Below are positions 47,022 through 59,682 of a stretch of 64,000 nucleotides of DNA, piece by piece. The DNA comes from Mactromeris polynyma (taxonomy: Eukaryota > Mollusca > Bivalvia > Venerida > Mactridae), in NCBI GenBank assembly GCA_032209605.1, contig JASFXZ010000012.1:5828001-5892000 (forward strand). Reading direction: 5' to 3'. Under the pieces are notes generated by a model. It did no database searches. It saw only the letters and a list, made by a program, of their open reading frames with translations, and was not told the DNA's origin. The stretch's first letter is position 1; the number at the start of each line of letters is the position of its first letter. The translations under genes and the position numbers were made by a program.

Positions 47022-47160
47022 ATGACATGCGGGAATTCTATAACAACTTTTGTTATGAGTGACCAACCGGAAGAGTGTTTCAGGAAATATACGGCTGACG
47101 GCGGACAACTTGATGATAGCAAAGATCAGTCAGATCAAATGGGACCGTCTTGTTCGGATG
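47022..47160 (+). CDS. Candidate first exon, function unknown
   Basis: ATG at 47022 (or the in-frame ATG at 47055) opens SDQPEECFRKYTADGGQLDD and SKDQSDQMGPSCSDG up to a GATG/GTAGGG donor at 47161 (phase 1). The stretch is CpG-richer than its surroundings, hydrophilic and acid-rich. Unspliced, it would run to a stop near 47282. The 31-bp array starts 350 bp downstream and would lie in the first intron. Family unrecognised. Confidence 0.3.
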
Positions 47161-47507
47161 GTAGGGGATTTTGTGGTTCAAACTTCGGCTTTTATCAGTC
47201 ATACCACATGGAACTAAAGTTAATGTTCGACGAAAGGAAAGGGAAAGCCATCTTTGGTTGCATTCATTGTAAATCATATTGATAGTAAACAAATTTTAAT
47301 CGGACAATGTTTTGGAAATGAATGTTTTATAGCAAACTAAGTATAACTCTGGTGTCAACTTTCCAAAACAGTATACAAATTTCAACCTATCCAGAACAAC
47401 GCCCTTTTGGAGATGTTAACTCTGGTTGATGTTGAGAGGTTGCTGCTCTAGAAAGATTATATAGATAGAAATGTTTCATTACGGGATATTGAAAATGTTC
47501 TAAATAG

Positions 47508-49033
47508 AAGTTGTTGATGAAAGGGAACCACTGTAGATAAGTTGTTGATGAAAGGGAACCACTGTAGAGCATTTGTTGATGAAAGGGAGCCACTGTAGAG
47601 CAGTTGTTGATGAAAGGGAACCACTGTAGATAAGTTGTTGATGAAAGGGAACCACTGTAAATAAGTTGTTGATGAAAGGGAACCACTGTAGATAAGTTGT
47701 TGATGAAAGGGAACCACTGTAGATAAGTTGTTGATGAAAGGGAGCCACTGTAGAGAAGTTGTTGATGAAAGGGAACCACTGTAGAGAAGATGTTGATGAA
47801 AAGGAGCCATTGTAGAGAAGTTGTTGATGAAAAGGAACCACTGTAGAGAAGTTGTTGATGAAAAGGAACCACTGTAGATAAGTTGTTGATGAAAGGGAGC
47901 CACTGTAGAGAAGTTGTTGATGAAAGGGAGCCACTGTAGAGAAGATGTTGATGAAAAGGAGCCATTGTAGAGAAGTTGTTGATGAAAAGGAACCACTGTA
48001 GAGAAGTTGTTGATGAAAAGGAACCACTGTAGAGAAGTTGTTGATGAAAAGGAACCACTGTAAAGAAGTTGTTGATAACAAGTAACCACTGTAGAGAAGT
48101 TGTTGATGAAAAGGAGCCATTGTAGAGAAGTTGTTGATGAAAAGGAACCACTGTAGAGAAGTTGTTGATGAAAAGGAACCACTGTAGAGAAGTTGTTGAT
48201 GAAAAGGAACCACTGTAGAGAAGTTGTTGATGAAAGGGAACCACTGTAGAGAAGTTGTTGATGAAAAGGAACCACTGTAGAGAAGTTGTTGATGAAAGGG
48301 AGCCACTGTAGAGAAGTTGTTGATGAAAAGGAACCACTGTAGAGAAGTTGTTGATGAAAGGGAACCACTGTAGAGAAGTTGTTAATGAAAGGGAGCCACT
48401 GTAGAGAAGTTGTTGATGAAAGGGAGCCACTGTAGAGAAGTTGTTGATGAAAGGGAGCCACTGTAGAGAAGTTTTTGATGAAAGGGAGCCACTGTAGAGA
48501 AGTTGTTGATGAAAGGGAGCCACTGTAGAGAAGTTGTTGATGAAAGGGAACCACTGTAGAGAAGTTGTTGATGAAAGGGAACCACTGTAGAGAAGTTGTT
48601 GATGAAAAGGAGCCACTGTAGAGAAGTTGTTGATGAAAAGGAACCACTGTAGAGAAGTTGTTGATGAAAAGGAACCACTGTAGAGAAGTTGTTGATGAAA
48701 AGGAACCACTGTAGAGAAGTTGTTGATGAAAAGGAACAACTGTAGAGAAGTTGTTGATGCAAGGGAGCCACTGTAGAGAAGTTGTTGATGAAAGGGAGCC
48801 ACTGTAGAGAAGATGTTGATGAAAGGGAGCCACTGTAGAGAAGTTGTTGATGAAAGGGAGCCACTGTAGAGAAGTTGTTGATGAAAGGGAACCACTATAG
48901 AGCAGTTGTTGATGAAAGGGAACCACTGTAGATAAGTTGTTGATGAAAGGGAACCACTGTAGAGAAGTTGTTAATGAAAGGGAACCACTGTAGAGAAGTT
49001 GTTGATGAAAGGGAGCCACTGTAGAGAAGTTGT
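47508..49033. repeat. 31-bp tandem array (~49 copies)
   Basis: The unit contains AGTTGTTGATGAAAGGGAAC and CACTGTAGAGA. Variants are GAAAGGGAACC/GAAAGGGAGCC/GAAAAGGAACC, AGAGAAG/AGATAAG/AGAGCAG and GTTGTTG/GATGTTG, the last recurring at intervals. On the minus strand the unit has no stop in any frame, so all three frames stay open for long stretches (INNFSTVVPFHQQLLYSGSL). The repeat is not a multiple of three, so this is not a protein repeat. Confidence 0.96.
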
Positions 49034-49452
49034 ACTGTATCTCCGTTTCTTCAATAGTGTGTTAGAAAAATGTGTCTCGGACAAACAACGAAGTAACGTA
49101 AGATATATTGTATCAACTTTTGGTTCTCCATTATGAAGATTAAATGTGTAATCGATATTTTGCATCATCGTGGAATTGAGTGATTGCTCACACAAACACA
49201 CACACATATATATATATGAATATATAGATACGTTTGCCGTCGTCTACGAGTATCTTTAAATGAACAAACGCGGCTAAAAATATCGGCAATATCAAACGAA
49301 TGATATTGTATAGTTTTCGCGATTCAAATGAATGAATGGCGGTCCATAATTTATAACCATCGCACAATGGTAATTTGAATGGGGAATAGGACATATCAGC
49401 CGACTTAAATGGTGCAAATATTTTTTAATTAAGTTTCATCTCTAATTCATAA
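49034..49452. other. Spacer with (CA)n(TA)n microsatellite
   Basis: Unique sequence holding CACACAAACACACACACATA and (TA)n at 49190-49222. No gene seen. Confidence 0.6.
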
Positions 49453-50268
49453 TGTACAGATCAATCTCTCCAGTCCATTCATTCAAATGCAATCTCCCCT
49501 TTGCAATCTCTCCAATACACTCTCTCCAGTGCAATCTCGCCAATGCAATGTCTCCAGTACAATCTCTCCAGTGCAACCTCTCCAACCTCTCCATTGCAAT
49601 CTCTCCAGTGCAATATCTCCAGTGCAACCTCTCCAACCTCTCCATTGCAATCTCTCGAGTACAATCTCTCCAGTGCAACCTCTCCAACCTCTCCATTGCA
49701 ATCTCTCCAGTGCAATATCTCCAGTGCAACCTCTCCACCCTCTCCAGTGTAATCTCTCCAGTGCAATATGTCCAGTGCAACCTTTCCAGTGCAACCTCTT
49801 CAATCACTCTAGTACAATCTCTCCAGTGCAATCTCTCCCATCTCTCAAGTGAAACCTCTCCAATCTCTCCAGTGCAATCTCTCCAGTGCAATCTATCCAG
49901 TGCAACTTATCCAGTGCAATCGATCAAGTACAATCTCTCCAGTGCAACCTCTCCAGTGCAACCGCTCTAATTGTTTCAGTGCAATCTCTCCAGTGCAATC
50001 TCACTTATGCGATCTCTCCAGTGCTATCACTCCAGTGCAACCTCTCCGATCTCACCAGTGCAACCTCTCCAATATCTCCAGTACAATCTCTCCAATGCAA
50101 CCTCTCCAATTTCTCCAGTGCAATCACACCAGTGCAAACTATATAGTGCAATCTCTCAAGTGCAACCTCACCAGTTTAATCTCCCCAGTGCAATTTCTCC
50201 AGTTCAATCTCTCCAGTGCAATCTCACCAGTTTAATATCCCCAGTGCAATTGCTCCAGTGCAACAGAC
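49453..50268. repeat. ~14-bp pyrimidine-rich tandem array, degenerate
   Basis: Basic unit CTCTCCAGTGCAAT/C repeated about 55 times with 9-bp insertions (CTCTCCAAC), giving a local 37-bp compound period in 49570-49740. The 3' half is more degenerate (CTCACCAGTTTAAT). Many overlapping reading frames on both strands (QCNLSSAISPV; GEIALERLHWRDC) are by-products. Unit length drift distinguishes it from the other, length-stable arrays. Confidence 0.93.
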
Positions 50269-53154
50269 TTGTCTAAGAGAGGGCCAGAGGGGTTGTGCTG
50301 TGATAAAAAATAAATAAAAGTTGGAAATGCAATATAATCAATGTTTGGTATACAGTACGCCACAGGCATGCGCAATAAAACAATAGAAGTCTTATTCATT
50401 ATCAGTGTTAACTGTTCATAAACTATAATGAGTTTTATTGATTTGTTCTTCTTAGTAATTAAAACAAGATTCAGTCATGTAAATTATTTCGCGTATTATA
50501 GTTTTCCTCTCGAGTGTTGATGCTGGAAAACTGACGACCATTCGCATTAACGTGTAAAATATATTCAAATAACAATATAATAGAAATGACCGCTATTGTA
50601 ACATAACGATATTTTGAATTACGGTACCGATGTATTGAAATTAAAATAATAATTCACGGAGAGATTTACCCAAAAAGGCTATTTCAAAAACACATACTTA
50701 TATGTACCGTGAACGACAATCAAATGAAGATGAGCGTTTATAGTAATTGTCCCATTAGCGTTTATACAAGCACAATGGGATTCGCCTATCTTATGCCGAT
50801 AAGGAAGTTTTTCCTGTAGTCTTGTGGGTGTAATTTTACAAATGTATAAATTGGATCGAATGGTTACTAGTAATGAGGCCATTTATAACAATATTATATT
50901 GATATACAGAGTTGGTTAAGGTATTTTAGTGAACGTTGCTTAATTTCGTTAAATTGCATTCTTACTATTTGAGAAATTTAAGGTATATGGTTCCACGATG
51001 ATATCTAATTGGCTTTACAATTTTTACAACGGTTTTATAGTCTGAATGAGATGGTCATTGTAGTGCAGAACGAATCGGAAAACTTCGGAATTTAGGAAAA
51101 CAGGTTCCAATTCCAATTATCGACAAGTCTCGTCGAAATTCGCTCATGAATAAGGAGAAGAATGAATGAATAAAACATGGAATATTCAAATATTTAATGG
51201 TTTTGTCGCCTTCCTGAAAATTGGTTTTTCGCTAGGGAATAGTTGTGTTATATGTGTTAGTTTACAAATTCTAGAAATCAAATAACCTAGAAGAAAATTC
51301 GGTGTAAAACAAAAGAAAGCCTGAGTTATGTATGCGTTAGGGTCGTTTAAAAATGTTCATAATTCAATATAATTATTATAAATTTTATTGTTTTGCTAGA
51401 CGTGATATGTTCATGGTTAGGTTGTTTCGAAGGTCATATACAAACGACGTCTAACCTTTTTTTAGTTTGATACTTATACAAATATGCATGCATGCGAGTT
51501 GTTTCAAAATCATTCAAGATTCAATATTAAACTACAGCAACATGCTGTGCTCACGTATGGAACGATCCATTGCTGTGTAATAACCAGTTCAAGATGGGCA
51601 CACTATGGGTTTGTCACAAACATGATTTGGATAAGATAAAATTCATAGATTATGGAAATGTTATTAATGTAATGGAGAGTACTAGGGGGGGACTTGTATT
51701 TCTGAAATCATTCTCTTAAGCATATGTATAATATATATACACTGATATTTATATTATGATTTATCGCATACCCGTGCATGTTTCTACGATGCAATAAAGA
51801 TCACCTTGCAGTGTGCATATAATATGCAAATGAGCGGAAAAACCTCAATGAAATCCATACGCTGCTTGAACGAGTATTGAGAAAAAATATCAACGTCGCC
51901 AACTTTTGATGATTTAGATAAGTTTCCTCATGAACACTGCAGCAAAAAACAAATAAATATGGTAACAATTACCGTTAACATGCAAGTTATGACAAATTTA
52001 CTAAGCACGTACAGCAAAATTCTCCCAACGTACCTATCAAGTTCAGTGAGTTTATTCCATCTCAAATTATTAATATTTCAGACGACATCAACACGTCTTC
52101 AGTTCACATAGGCATTTTTAACAATAATATTTATTTTTGCACGAGGAACTCAGTCCTATATCAATCAAAATGTACGCAAGAAACTTGTTTAAGTTTATTT
52201 AAAGTAATATAGGCCACCGGCCCAAAATACACAACAATACATTCATGTGCAACAATGTCAACAGTTGTGTCCAATGAGATTACAATATATTAAGCTCTCA
52301 AGGACAGCTACGATACAGTTTTTTTGTAAATGTATGCGAACTAATAATTCATTAAAGGAGCGTTTTATATGTATGCTATCAGATGATAATTATGATGTTT
52401 TAATACTGTACTTGATAAAACAAAATCATGTATTTATACATTCGGCCATGTTCATTTAATAAAGTTGTTATTGAAAGTGTTTCAACAATTTATCTACATA
52501 GAGGGCAGTTCTGAAAATAGTTTATGTGATGACGTCATTAAATGTGTTTGTCGATGACATTTTGAGATGAAATGTTTTCCTTTATTTACATTTTACATTT
52601 ATATTTGACATAAGTGAATTGTAAGATATATTTAATAAAATAGAAAATGATAAAATAATGATAAATTTATGAATAAGTTAAGGAATAATGGATTTGTGAC
52701 TCGAACTACGTTTTCGGCTCTTTAATTCAACAGCCTAATTACTTCCGTGACGCTGTTGTCTATATTAATGAGGTCAAGTTTGGATGTGTATTACCTTTTT
52801 TGTCGGGTATGTTATAAATAGAATATTAAATTCATGTGTTTAGTATTAAAATTGAATTCGATGAATAAAAAGAATATGAATTCAATACTAATAGGCCTAC
52901 TACACTCATTCAATTTAATCTATGTATATTGATAGCTAAACTCAAGTTTCGTTCATTCAAAGAACATTTCAAGACAACATGTTTTCTGATTTGTTCTAAC
53001 AAAGTTTGAAAAATAATAGATTCCGAAAATGATAGATATATATATATTCCTCGTGATGACATTTTGAGAAATGCTGACATAAATAACTAAGAAATAATTG
53101 ACGCCTTATTAGTATTACCAATCAACACATTTACTGTGATCGTTGAATTCCATA
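50269..53154. other. 2.9-kb spacer, no gene recognised
   Basis: AT-rich. The segment 52200-52225 (ATATAGGCCACCGGCCCAAA) contains a GGCCACCGGCC hairpin, and 52247-52459 is open on plus with AATAAA at about 52459, but none looks like a known protein. A seven-G run is at about 51686. Confidence 0.45.
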
Positions 53155-56100
53155 TCCATCTCCTTAGTTATATCCTCTCTCCTTGGTTATATCCTCTCTC
53201 CTTGGTTATATCCTCTCTCCTTGGTTATATCCTCTCTCCTTGGTTATATCCTCTCTCCTTGGTTATATCCACTCTCCTTGGTTATATCAACTCTCCTTGG
53301 TTATATCCTCTCTCCTTGGTTATATCCTCTCTCCTTGGTTATATCATCTCTCCTTGGTTATATCCTCTCTCCTTGGTTATATCCTCTCTCCTTGGTTATA
53401 TCCTCTCTCCTTGGTTATATCCTCTCTCCTTGGTTATATCCTCTCTCCTTGGTTATATCAACTCTCCTTGGTTATATCCTCTCTCCTTGGTTATATCCTC
53501 TCTCCTTGGTTATATCAACTCTCCTTGGTTATATCAACTCTCCTTGGTTATATCCTCTCTCCTTGGTTATATCCACTCTCCTTGGTTATATCATCTCTCC
53601 TTGGTTATATCCTCTCTCCTTGGTTATATCCACTCTCCTTGGTTATATCCTCTCTCCTTGGTTATATCCTCTCTCCTTGGTTATATCCTCTCTCCTTGGT
53701 TATATCCTCTCTCCTTGGTTATATCCTCTCTCCTTGGTTATATCCTCTCTCCTTGGTTATATCCTCTCTCCTTGGTTATATCCACTCTCCTTGGTTATAT
53801 CAACTCTCCTTGGTTATATCCTCTCTCCTTGGTTATATCCACTCTCCTTGGTTATATCATCTCTCCTTGGTTATATCCTCTCTCCTTGGTTATATCAACT
53901 CTCCTTGGTTATATCAACTCTCCTTGGTTATATCCTCTCTCCTTGGTTACATCCTCTCTCCTTGGTTATATCCTCTCTCCTTGGTTATATCCTCTCTCCT
54001 TGGTTATATCCTCTCTCCTTGGTTATATCCACTCTCCTTGGTTATATCCTCTCTCCTTGGTTATATCCTCTCTCCTTGGTTATATCAACTCTCCTTGGTT
54101 ATATCCTCTCTCCTTGGTTATATCATCTCTCCTTGGTTATATCCACTCTCCTTGGTTATATCCTCTCTCCTTGGTTATATCCTCTCTCCTTGATTATATC
54201 CTCTCTCCTTGGTTATATCCTCTCTCCTTGGTTATATCCTCTCTCCTTGGTTATATCCTCTCTCCTTGGTTATATCCACTCTCCTTGGTTATATCAACTC
54301 TCCTTGGTTATATCAACTCTCCTTGGTTATATCCTCTCTCCTTGGTTATATCCTCTCTCCTTGGTTATATCTTCTCTCCTTGGTTTTATCCTCTCTCCTT
54401 GGTTATATCCACTCTCCTTGGTTATATCAACTCTCCTTGGTTATATCAACTCTCCTTGGTTATATCCTCTCTCCTTGGTTATATCCTCTCTCCTTGGTTA
54501 TATCCTCTCTCCTTGGTTATATCATCTCTCCTTGGTTATATCCTCTCTCCTTGGTTATATCAACTCTCCTTGGTTATATCATCTCTCCTTGGTTATATCC
54601 TCTCTCCTTGGTTATATCCTCTCTCCTTGGTTATATCCTCTCTCCTTGGTTATATCATCTCTCCTTGGTTATATCAACTCTCCTTGGTTATATCCACTCT
54701 CCTTGGTTATATCCTCTCTCCTTGGTTATATCCTCTCTCCTTGGTTATATCATCTCTCCTTGGTTATATCAACTCTCCTTGGTTATATCCTCTCTCCTTG
54801 GTTATATCCTCTCTCCTTGGTTATATCCTCTCTCCTTGGTTATATCCACTCTCCTTGGTTATATCAACTCTCCTTGGTTATATCAACTCTCCTTGGTTAT
54901 ATCCTCTCTCCTTGGTTATATCCTCTCTCCTTGGTTATATCAACTCTCCTTGGTTATATCCTCTCTCCTTGGTTATATCAACTCTCCTTACCCTCCTTGG
55001 TTATATCAACTCCTTAACGGTATAAGATCTAATCACTCTCGCCCTTGGTAATCAACTCTCCTTGGTTATATCACTCTCCTTGGTTATATCCTCTCTCCTT
55101 GGTTATATCCACTCTCCTTGGTTATATCCACTCTCCTTGGTTATATCACTCTCCTTGGTTATATCACTCTCTCTTGTTATATCCTCTCTCCTTGGTTATA
55201 TCAACTCTCCTTGGTTATATCAACTCTCCTTGGTTATATCAACTCTCCTTGGTTATATCAACTCTCCTTGGTTATATCCACTCTCCTTGGTTATATCCAC
55301 TCTCCTTGGTTATATCCACTCTCCTTGGTTATATCAACTCTCCTTGGTTATATCCTCTCTCCTTGGTTATATCCTCTCTCCTTGGTTATATCAACTCTCC
55401 TTGGTTATATCAACTCTCCTTGGTTATATCAACTCTCCTTGGTTATATCCTCTCTCCTTGGTTATATCCTCTCTCCTTGGTTATATCCTCTCTCCTTGGT
55501 TATATCCTCTCTCCTTGGTTATATCCTCTCTCCTTGGTTATATCCTCTCTCCTTGGTTATATCCTCTCTCCTTGGTTATATCAACTCTCCTTGGTTATAT
55601 CAACTCTCCTTGGTTATATCCTCTCTCCTTGGTTATATCCTCTCTCCTTGGTTATATCCTCTCTCCTTGGTTATATCCTCTCTCCTTGGTTATATCCTCT
55701 CTCCTTGGTTATATCCACTCTCCTTGGTTATATCCACTCTCCTTGGTTATATCAACTCTCCTTGGTTATATCCTCTCTCCTTGGTTATATCCTCTCTCCT
55801 TGGTTATATCAACTCTCCTTGGTTATATCAACTCTCCTTGGTTATATCCTCTCTCCTTGGTTATATCATCTCTCCTTGGTTATATCATCTCTCCTTGGTT
55901 ATATCAACTCTCCTTGGTTATATCAACTCTCCTTGGTTATATCAACTCTCCTTGGTTATATCCTCTCTCCTTGGTAATATCCTCTCTCCTTGGTTATATC
56001 ATCTCTCCTTGGTTATATCAACTCTCCTTGGTTATATCAACTCTCCTTGGTTATATCAACTCTCCTTGGTTATATCCTCTCTCCTTGGTTATATCAACTC

Positions 56101-56636
56101 TCCTTGGTTATATCCTCTCTCCTTGGTTATATCCTCTCTCCTTGGTTATATCCTCTCTCCTTGGTTATATCAACTCTCCTTGGTTATATCCTCTCTCCTT
56201 GGTTATATCATCTCTCCTTGGTTATATCAACTCTCCTTGGTTATATCCTCTCTCCTTGGTTATATCCTCTCTCCTTGGTTATATCCTCTCTCCTTGGTTA
56301 TATCCTCTCTCCTTGGTTATATCCTCTCTCCTTGGTTATATCCTCTCTCCTTGGTTATATCCTCTCTCCTTGGTTATATCCTCTCTCCTTGGTTATATCC
56401 TCTCTCCATGGTTATATCCTCTCTCCTTGGTTATATCCTCTCTCCTTGGTTATATCAACTCTCCTTGGTTATATCCTCTCTCCTTGGTTATATCCTCTCT
56501 CCTTGGTTATATCCTCTCTCCTTGGTTATATCCTCTCTCCTTGGTTATATCCTCTCTCCTTGGTTATATCCTCTCTCCTTGGTTATATCCTCTCTCCTTG
56601 GTTATATCAACTCTCCTTGGTTATATCTTCTCTCCT
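53155..56636. repeat. 19-bp tandem array (~183 copies)
   Basis: The unit CTCCTTGGTTATATCNNCT is length-stable. Nearly all variation is a dinucleotide after TATATC: CT, AA, CA or AT. Interruptions: a scrambled patch at 54985-55060 (TTACCCTCC, CCTTAACGGTATAAGATC) followed by several 17-bp units (TATATCACTCTCCTTGG). No plus-frame stops arise, so all three plus frames are open for kilobases with the same hydrophobic peptide (LVISSLLGYILSPWLYPLS). Nineteen is not divisible by three, so coding is very unlikely. Confidence 0.97.
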
Positions 56637-57435
56637 TTCTTCTTTGATTTTGTCCCAAGCGGATATGTATGTTGAGGCCTGTTCTGTGAAAGGGGATTTC
56701 ACTATCTGGCTTTTTCTCTTTCCACATGAAGTCCCAGCAATTGCTATTATACCAATAACGTTTACATAATCGCAGAAAGTGCAGAAATAAAGGTTTCTCA
56801 TTTGCAGACCAGACAATTTTACCACGCATCGTTATAACTCGGTCATATTTTTAACTACACTTCATGAATAATTTTGTTTTGTCTCCCACGGAATTCATGA
56901 TGACAAATTATGTTTAGTCCATATCTGACAGTTTTATTATCTGTGGGAAAACCAAAGTATAGTTAATGCATCACTGAATTTGAACGCACTATTTTCTTCC
57001 CAATATTTGTCACCGCTCAATTAACATTTGGCAGTTGAGTCACAAAAATCAATTGCGATAATGTGAATTGTGTATATTGTTTATAGATCTACAAACTATA
57101 TTGCTTGCATAGGCGTACTTTTTATAATAGAGAATAGATGTTTAGAATCGAGTATATATAAGTATATATATGTTTTCCTGTATTTTATTATTCATATTTA
57201 CTATTCTGGATTCATGCATATATATTTAGATTTCTTGATTCTCTACATTGACTTTACATGTGTTAGGTTGCGTTAGTTACAATTAAACGTGGAAAGGACA
57301 CATCTTCTTGATTATTGTTATAGATCTCGGGAGAAAGGTCCGTACGTGGAATAAACGGCACAAAACATGACATTGTTGTATGAAAACCACATGAACATAA
57401 TATTGTATGCCTTAACAACTGCGTCTGAAAGTGGA
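56637..57435. other. No gene recognised
   Basis: 56640-56830 is open in two minus frames (NEKPLFLHFLRLCKRYWYN; VNVIGIIAIAGTSCGKRKSQ) without a convincing match. The rest is AT-rich with ATATATAAGTATATATATG at about 57155. Confidence 0.4.
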
Positions 57436-57960
57436 TCGTATAGTGTATTTCAACTTTTATGCAGTAAGTAGTGTTGTTAGTCATTCCCACGGGGAATTGT
57501 CCGGTGTTGAAACTTTCAGAAGACTTTCTTGGTTTTATGTACCAGTCGCTATCATTAGTATTGTTTTAATCAGATAAATTGCTATGTAACACGTGTATTA
57601 ACGTTAATGTGTGAGTTCACGACTTATGCAAGCAATAAGTAATGATGAAACTAGATTGAAACAGACTATACTGTATATGACTAATCAGAGACTAGACTGT
57701 GTCTATGATTAATCACACAAAGGAGTTATTTTTATCCAGTCTCCTACGCAGTGATCTCCCCTTACATGTATCGGAGTTTCTGTAGAATATAGCGTAGTTG
57801 AATGACCGGCATTCGTTACATTTAGGCAATTTTGTATGTTGTACAAAAAAAATTAACCTTCAGATTGCAACAAATTTGCATACATACTTAAAGTTGCGCC
57901 GATCATCTTTGTTAAAGATATTTCTTGTTAACCTTGCATTTAAAAGAAGAAATACATGTA
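57436..57960 (+). repeat. Segmental duplication, copy A
   Basis: Matches 61198-62075 in the same orientation through ordered blocks: CAGTAAGTAGTGTTGTTA, GAATTGTCCGGTGTTG, AAGACTTTCTTGGTTTTATG, TACCAGTCGC, GAAACAGACTATACTG, CCAGTCTCCTACGCA, GAATGACCGGCA, CTTCAGATTGCAACAAATTT, AAGTTGCGCCGA. Divergence is moderate. The copy lacks the insertion found in copy B. Confidence 0.88.
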
Positions 57961-58011
57961 TGCGACTTTAAATCTTGTGTAAAACTATTAATCCAGGCTG
58001 AATATGCATAA

Positions 58012-58246
58012 TTAAAGTGGCATTGGACAGGGCAAGAGGGCCAGAAATTTATAAATTTGCAGATTTAGGAATTCACTTTTACGATACAGGAAGTTTAACA
58101 TTGCATTTGATTTTTTAATAACAGACATTTTCATAGACTCAAAGGACAAATTTTGATCAATGGTAACTCCGAGATATTTAACTGAAATTGTTGAATAAAC
58201 AGATTAATCGTTACAATTTATATCAAGTCTGAACAGGGATTTTAAC
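58012..58246 (-). pseudogene. LINE reverse-transcriptase thumb fragment
   Basis: Minus strand reads GLKSLFRLDINCND, a TAA, then TISVKYLGVTIDQNLSFESM, KMSVIKKSNAMLNFLYRKSE and FLNLQIY before TAA at 58014. VKYLGVTID-x-x-LSF and the following basic helix are typical of the region after the RT palm in LINE ORF2. It is a different lineage from the large LINE, where the corresponding motif is HKHLGLFLS. Confidence 0.72.
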
Positions 58247-58261
58247 CCGATGATGTGATAC

Positions 58262-59682
58262 AACACAATCATAGCAACATGAAACAACTTAATCATAGTA
58301 ACATGAATCAGACGCAAGCATAGCAACATGAAACAAAACAACCATAGCAACATGAAACAACATAATCATAACAACATGAAACGACACAATCATAGAAACA
58401 TGAAACAAAATATCATAGCTACATGATACAACACAATCATAGAAACATGAACCAGACGTAAGCATAGCAACATGAAACAAAAAAACCATAGCAACATGAA
58501 ACAACACGATCATAGCAACATGAAACAACACAATCATGGCAACATGAAACAACACAATCATAGCAACATGAAACAACACAATCATAGCAACATGAAACAA
58601 CATAATCATAGCAACATGAAACAACACAATCATAGCAACATGAATCAAACACAATCATAGCAACATGAAACAACATAATCATAGCAACATGCACTAACAC
58701 AATCATAGCAACATGAAACAACACAATCATAGCAACATGAAACAACACAATCTTAGCAACAAGAAACAACATAATCATAGCAACATGAAACAACACAATC
58801 ATAGCAACATGAAACAACACAATCATAGAAACATGAAACAACACAATCATGGCAACATGAAACAACATTATCATAGCAACATGAAACAACACAATCATAG
58901 CAACATGAAACAACATTATCATAGCAACATGAAACAATATAATCATAGCAACATGAAACAACACAATCATAGCAACATATGAAACAATATTATCATAGCA
59001 ACATGAAACAACACAATCATAGCAACATGAAACAACACAATCATAGCAACATGAAACAACACAATCTTAGCAACAAGAAACAACATTATCAAAGCAACAT
59101 GAAACAACACAATCATAGCAACATGAAACAACATAATCATAGCAACTTGAAACAACACAATCATAGCAACATGAACCAAACACAATCATAGCGACATAAA
59201 ACAACATAATCATAGCAACATGAAACAACACAATCATAGCAACATGAAACAACACAATCATAGCGACATGAAACAACACAATCATAGCAACATGAAACAA
59301 CACAATCATAGCAACATGAAACAACACAATCATAGCGACATGAAACAACACAATCATAGCAACATGAAACAACACAATCATAGCAACATGAAACAACATA
59401 ATCATAGAAACATGAAACAACACAATCATAGAAACATGAAACAACGCAATAATAGCGACATGAAACAACACAATCATAGGAACATGAAACAACATAATCA
59501 TAGGAACATGAAACAACGCAATAATAGCGACATGAAACAACACAATCATAGGAACATGAAACAACACAATAATAGCAACATGAAACAACACAATCATAGG
59601 AACATGAAACAACATAATCATAGCAACATGAAACAACACAATTATAGAAACATGAAACAACACAATCATAGAAAATTACACC
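58262..59682 (+). repeat. 24-bp tandem array, forward orientation (~59 copies)
   Basis: Unit ATCATAGCAACATGAAACAA plus CACA. Variants: CATA for CACA, AGAAACATG, AGCGACATG and AGGAACATG (the last concentrated after 59400), and a few 25-26-bp units that shift frame. The plus strand reads MKQHNHSN repeats, the minus strand MIVLFHVA repeats. The 5' part (58262-58470) is the most degenerate. Confidence 0.96.

Noticed and set aside
50679..50882. 67-codon minus reading frame (MASLLVTIRSNLYICKI)
   Set aside because: No recognisable motif or neighbouring exons; length is within chance expectation.
53136..56769. Hydrophobic multi-span membrane proteins in several overlapping frames
   Set aside because: All three plus frames are open and read the same peptide because the 19-bp unit has no stop; no initiation or splicing context supports any.
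56602..56829. Elongation-factor-like GTPase piece on minus (IAIAGTSCGKRKSQ, KIKEERRE)
   Set aside because: The resemblance to GTPase motifs is superficial, spacing is wrong, and part of the reading is made by the first satellite units.
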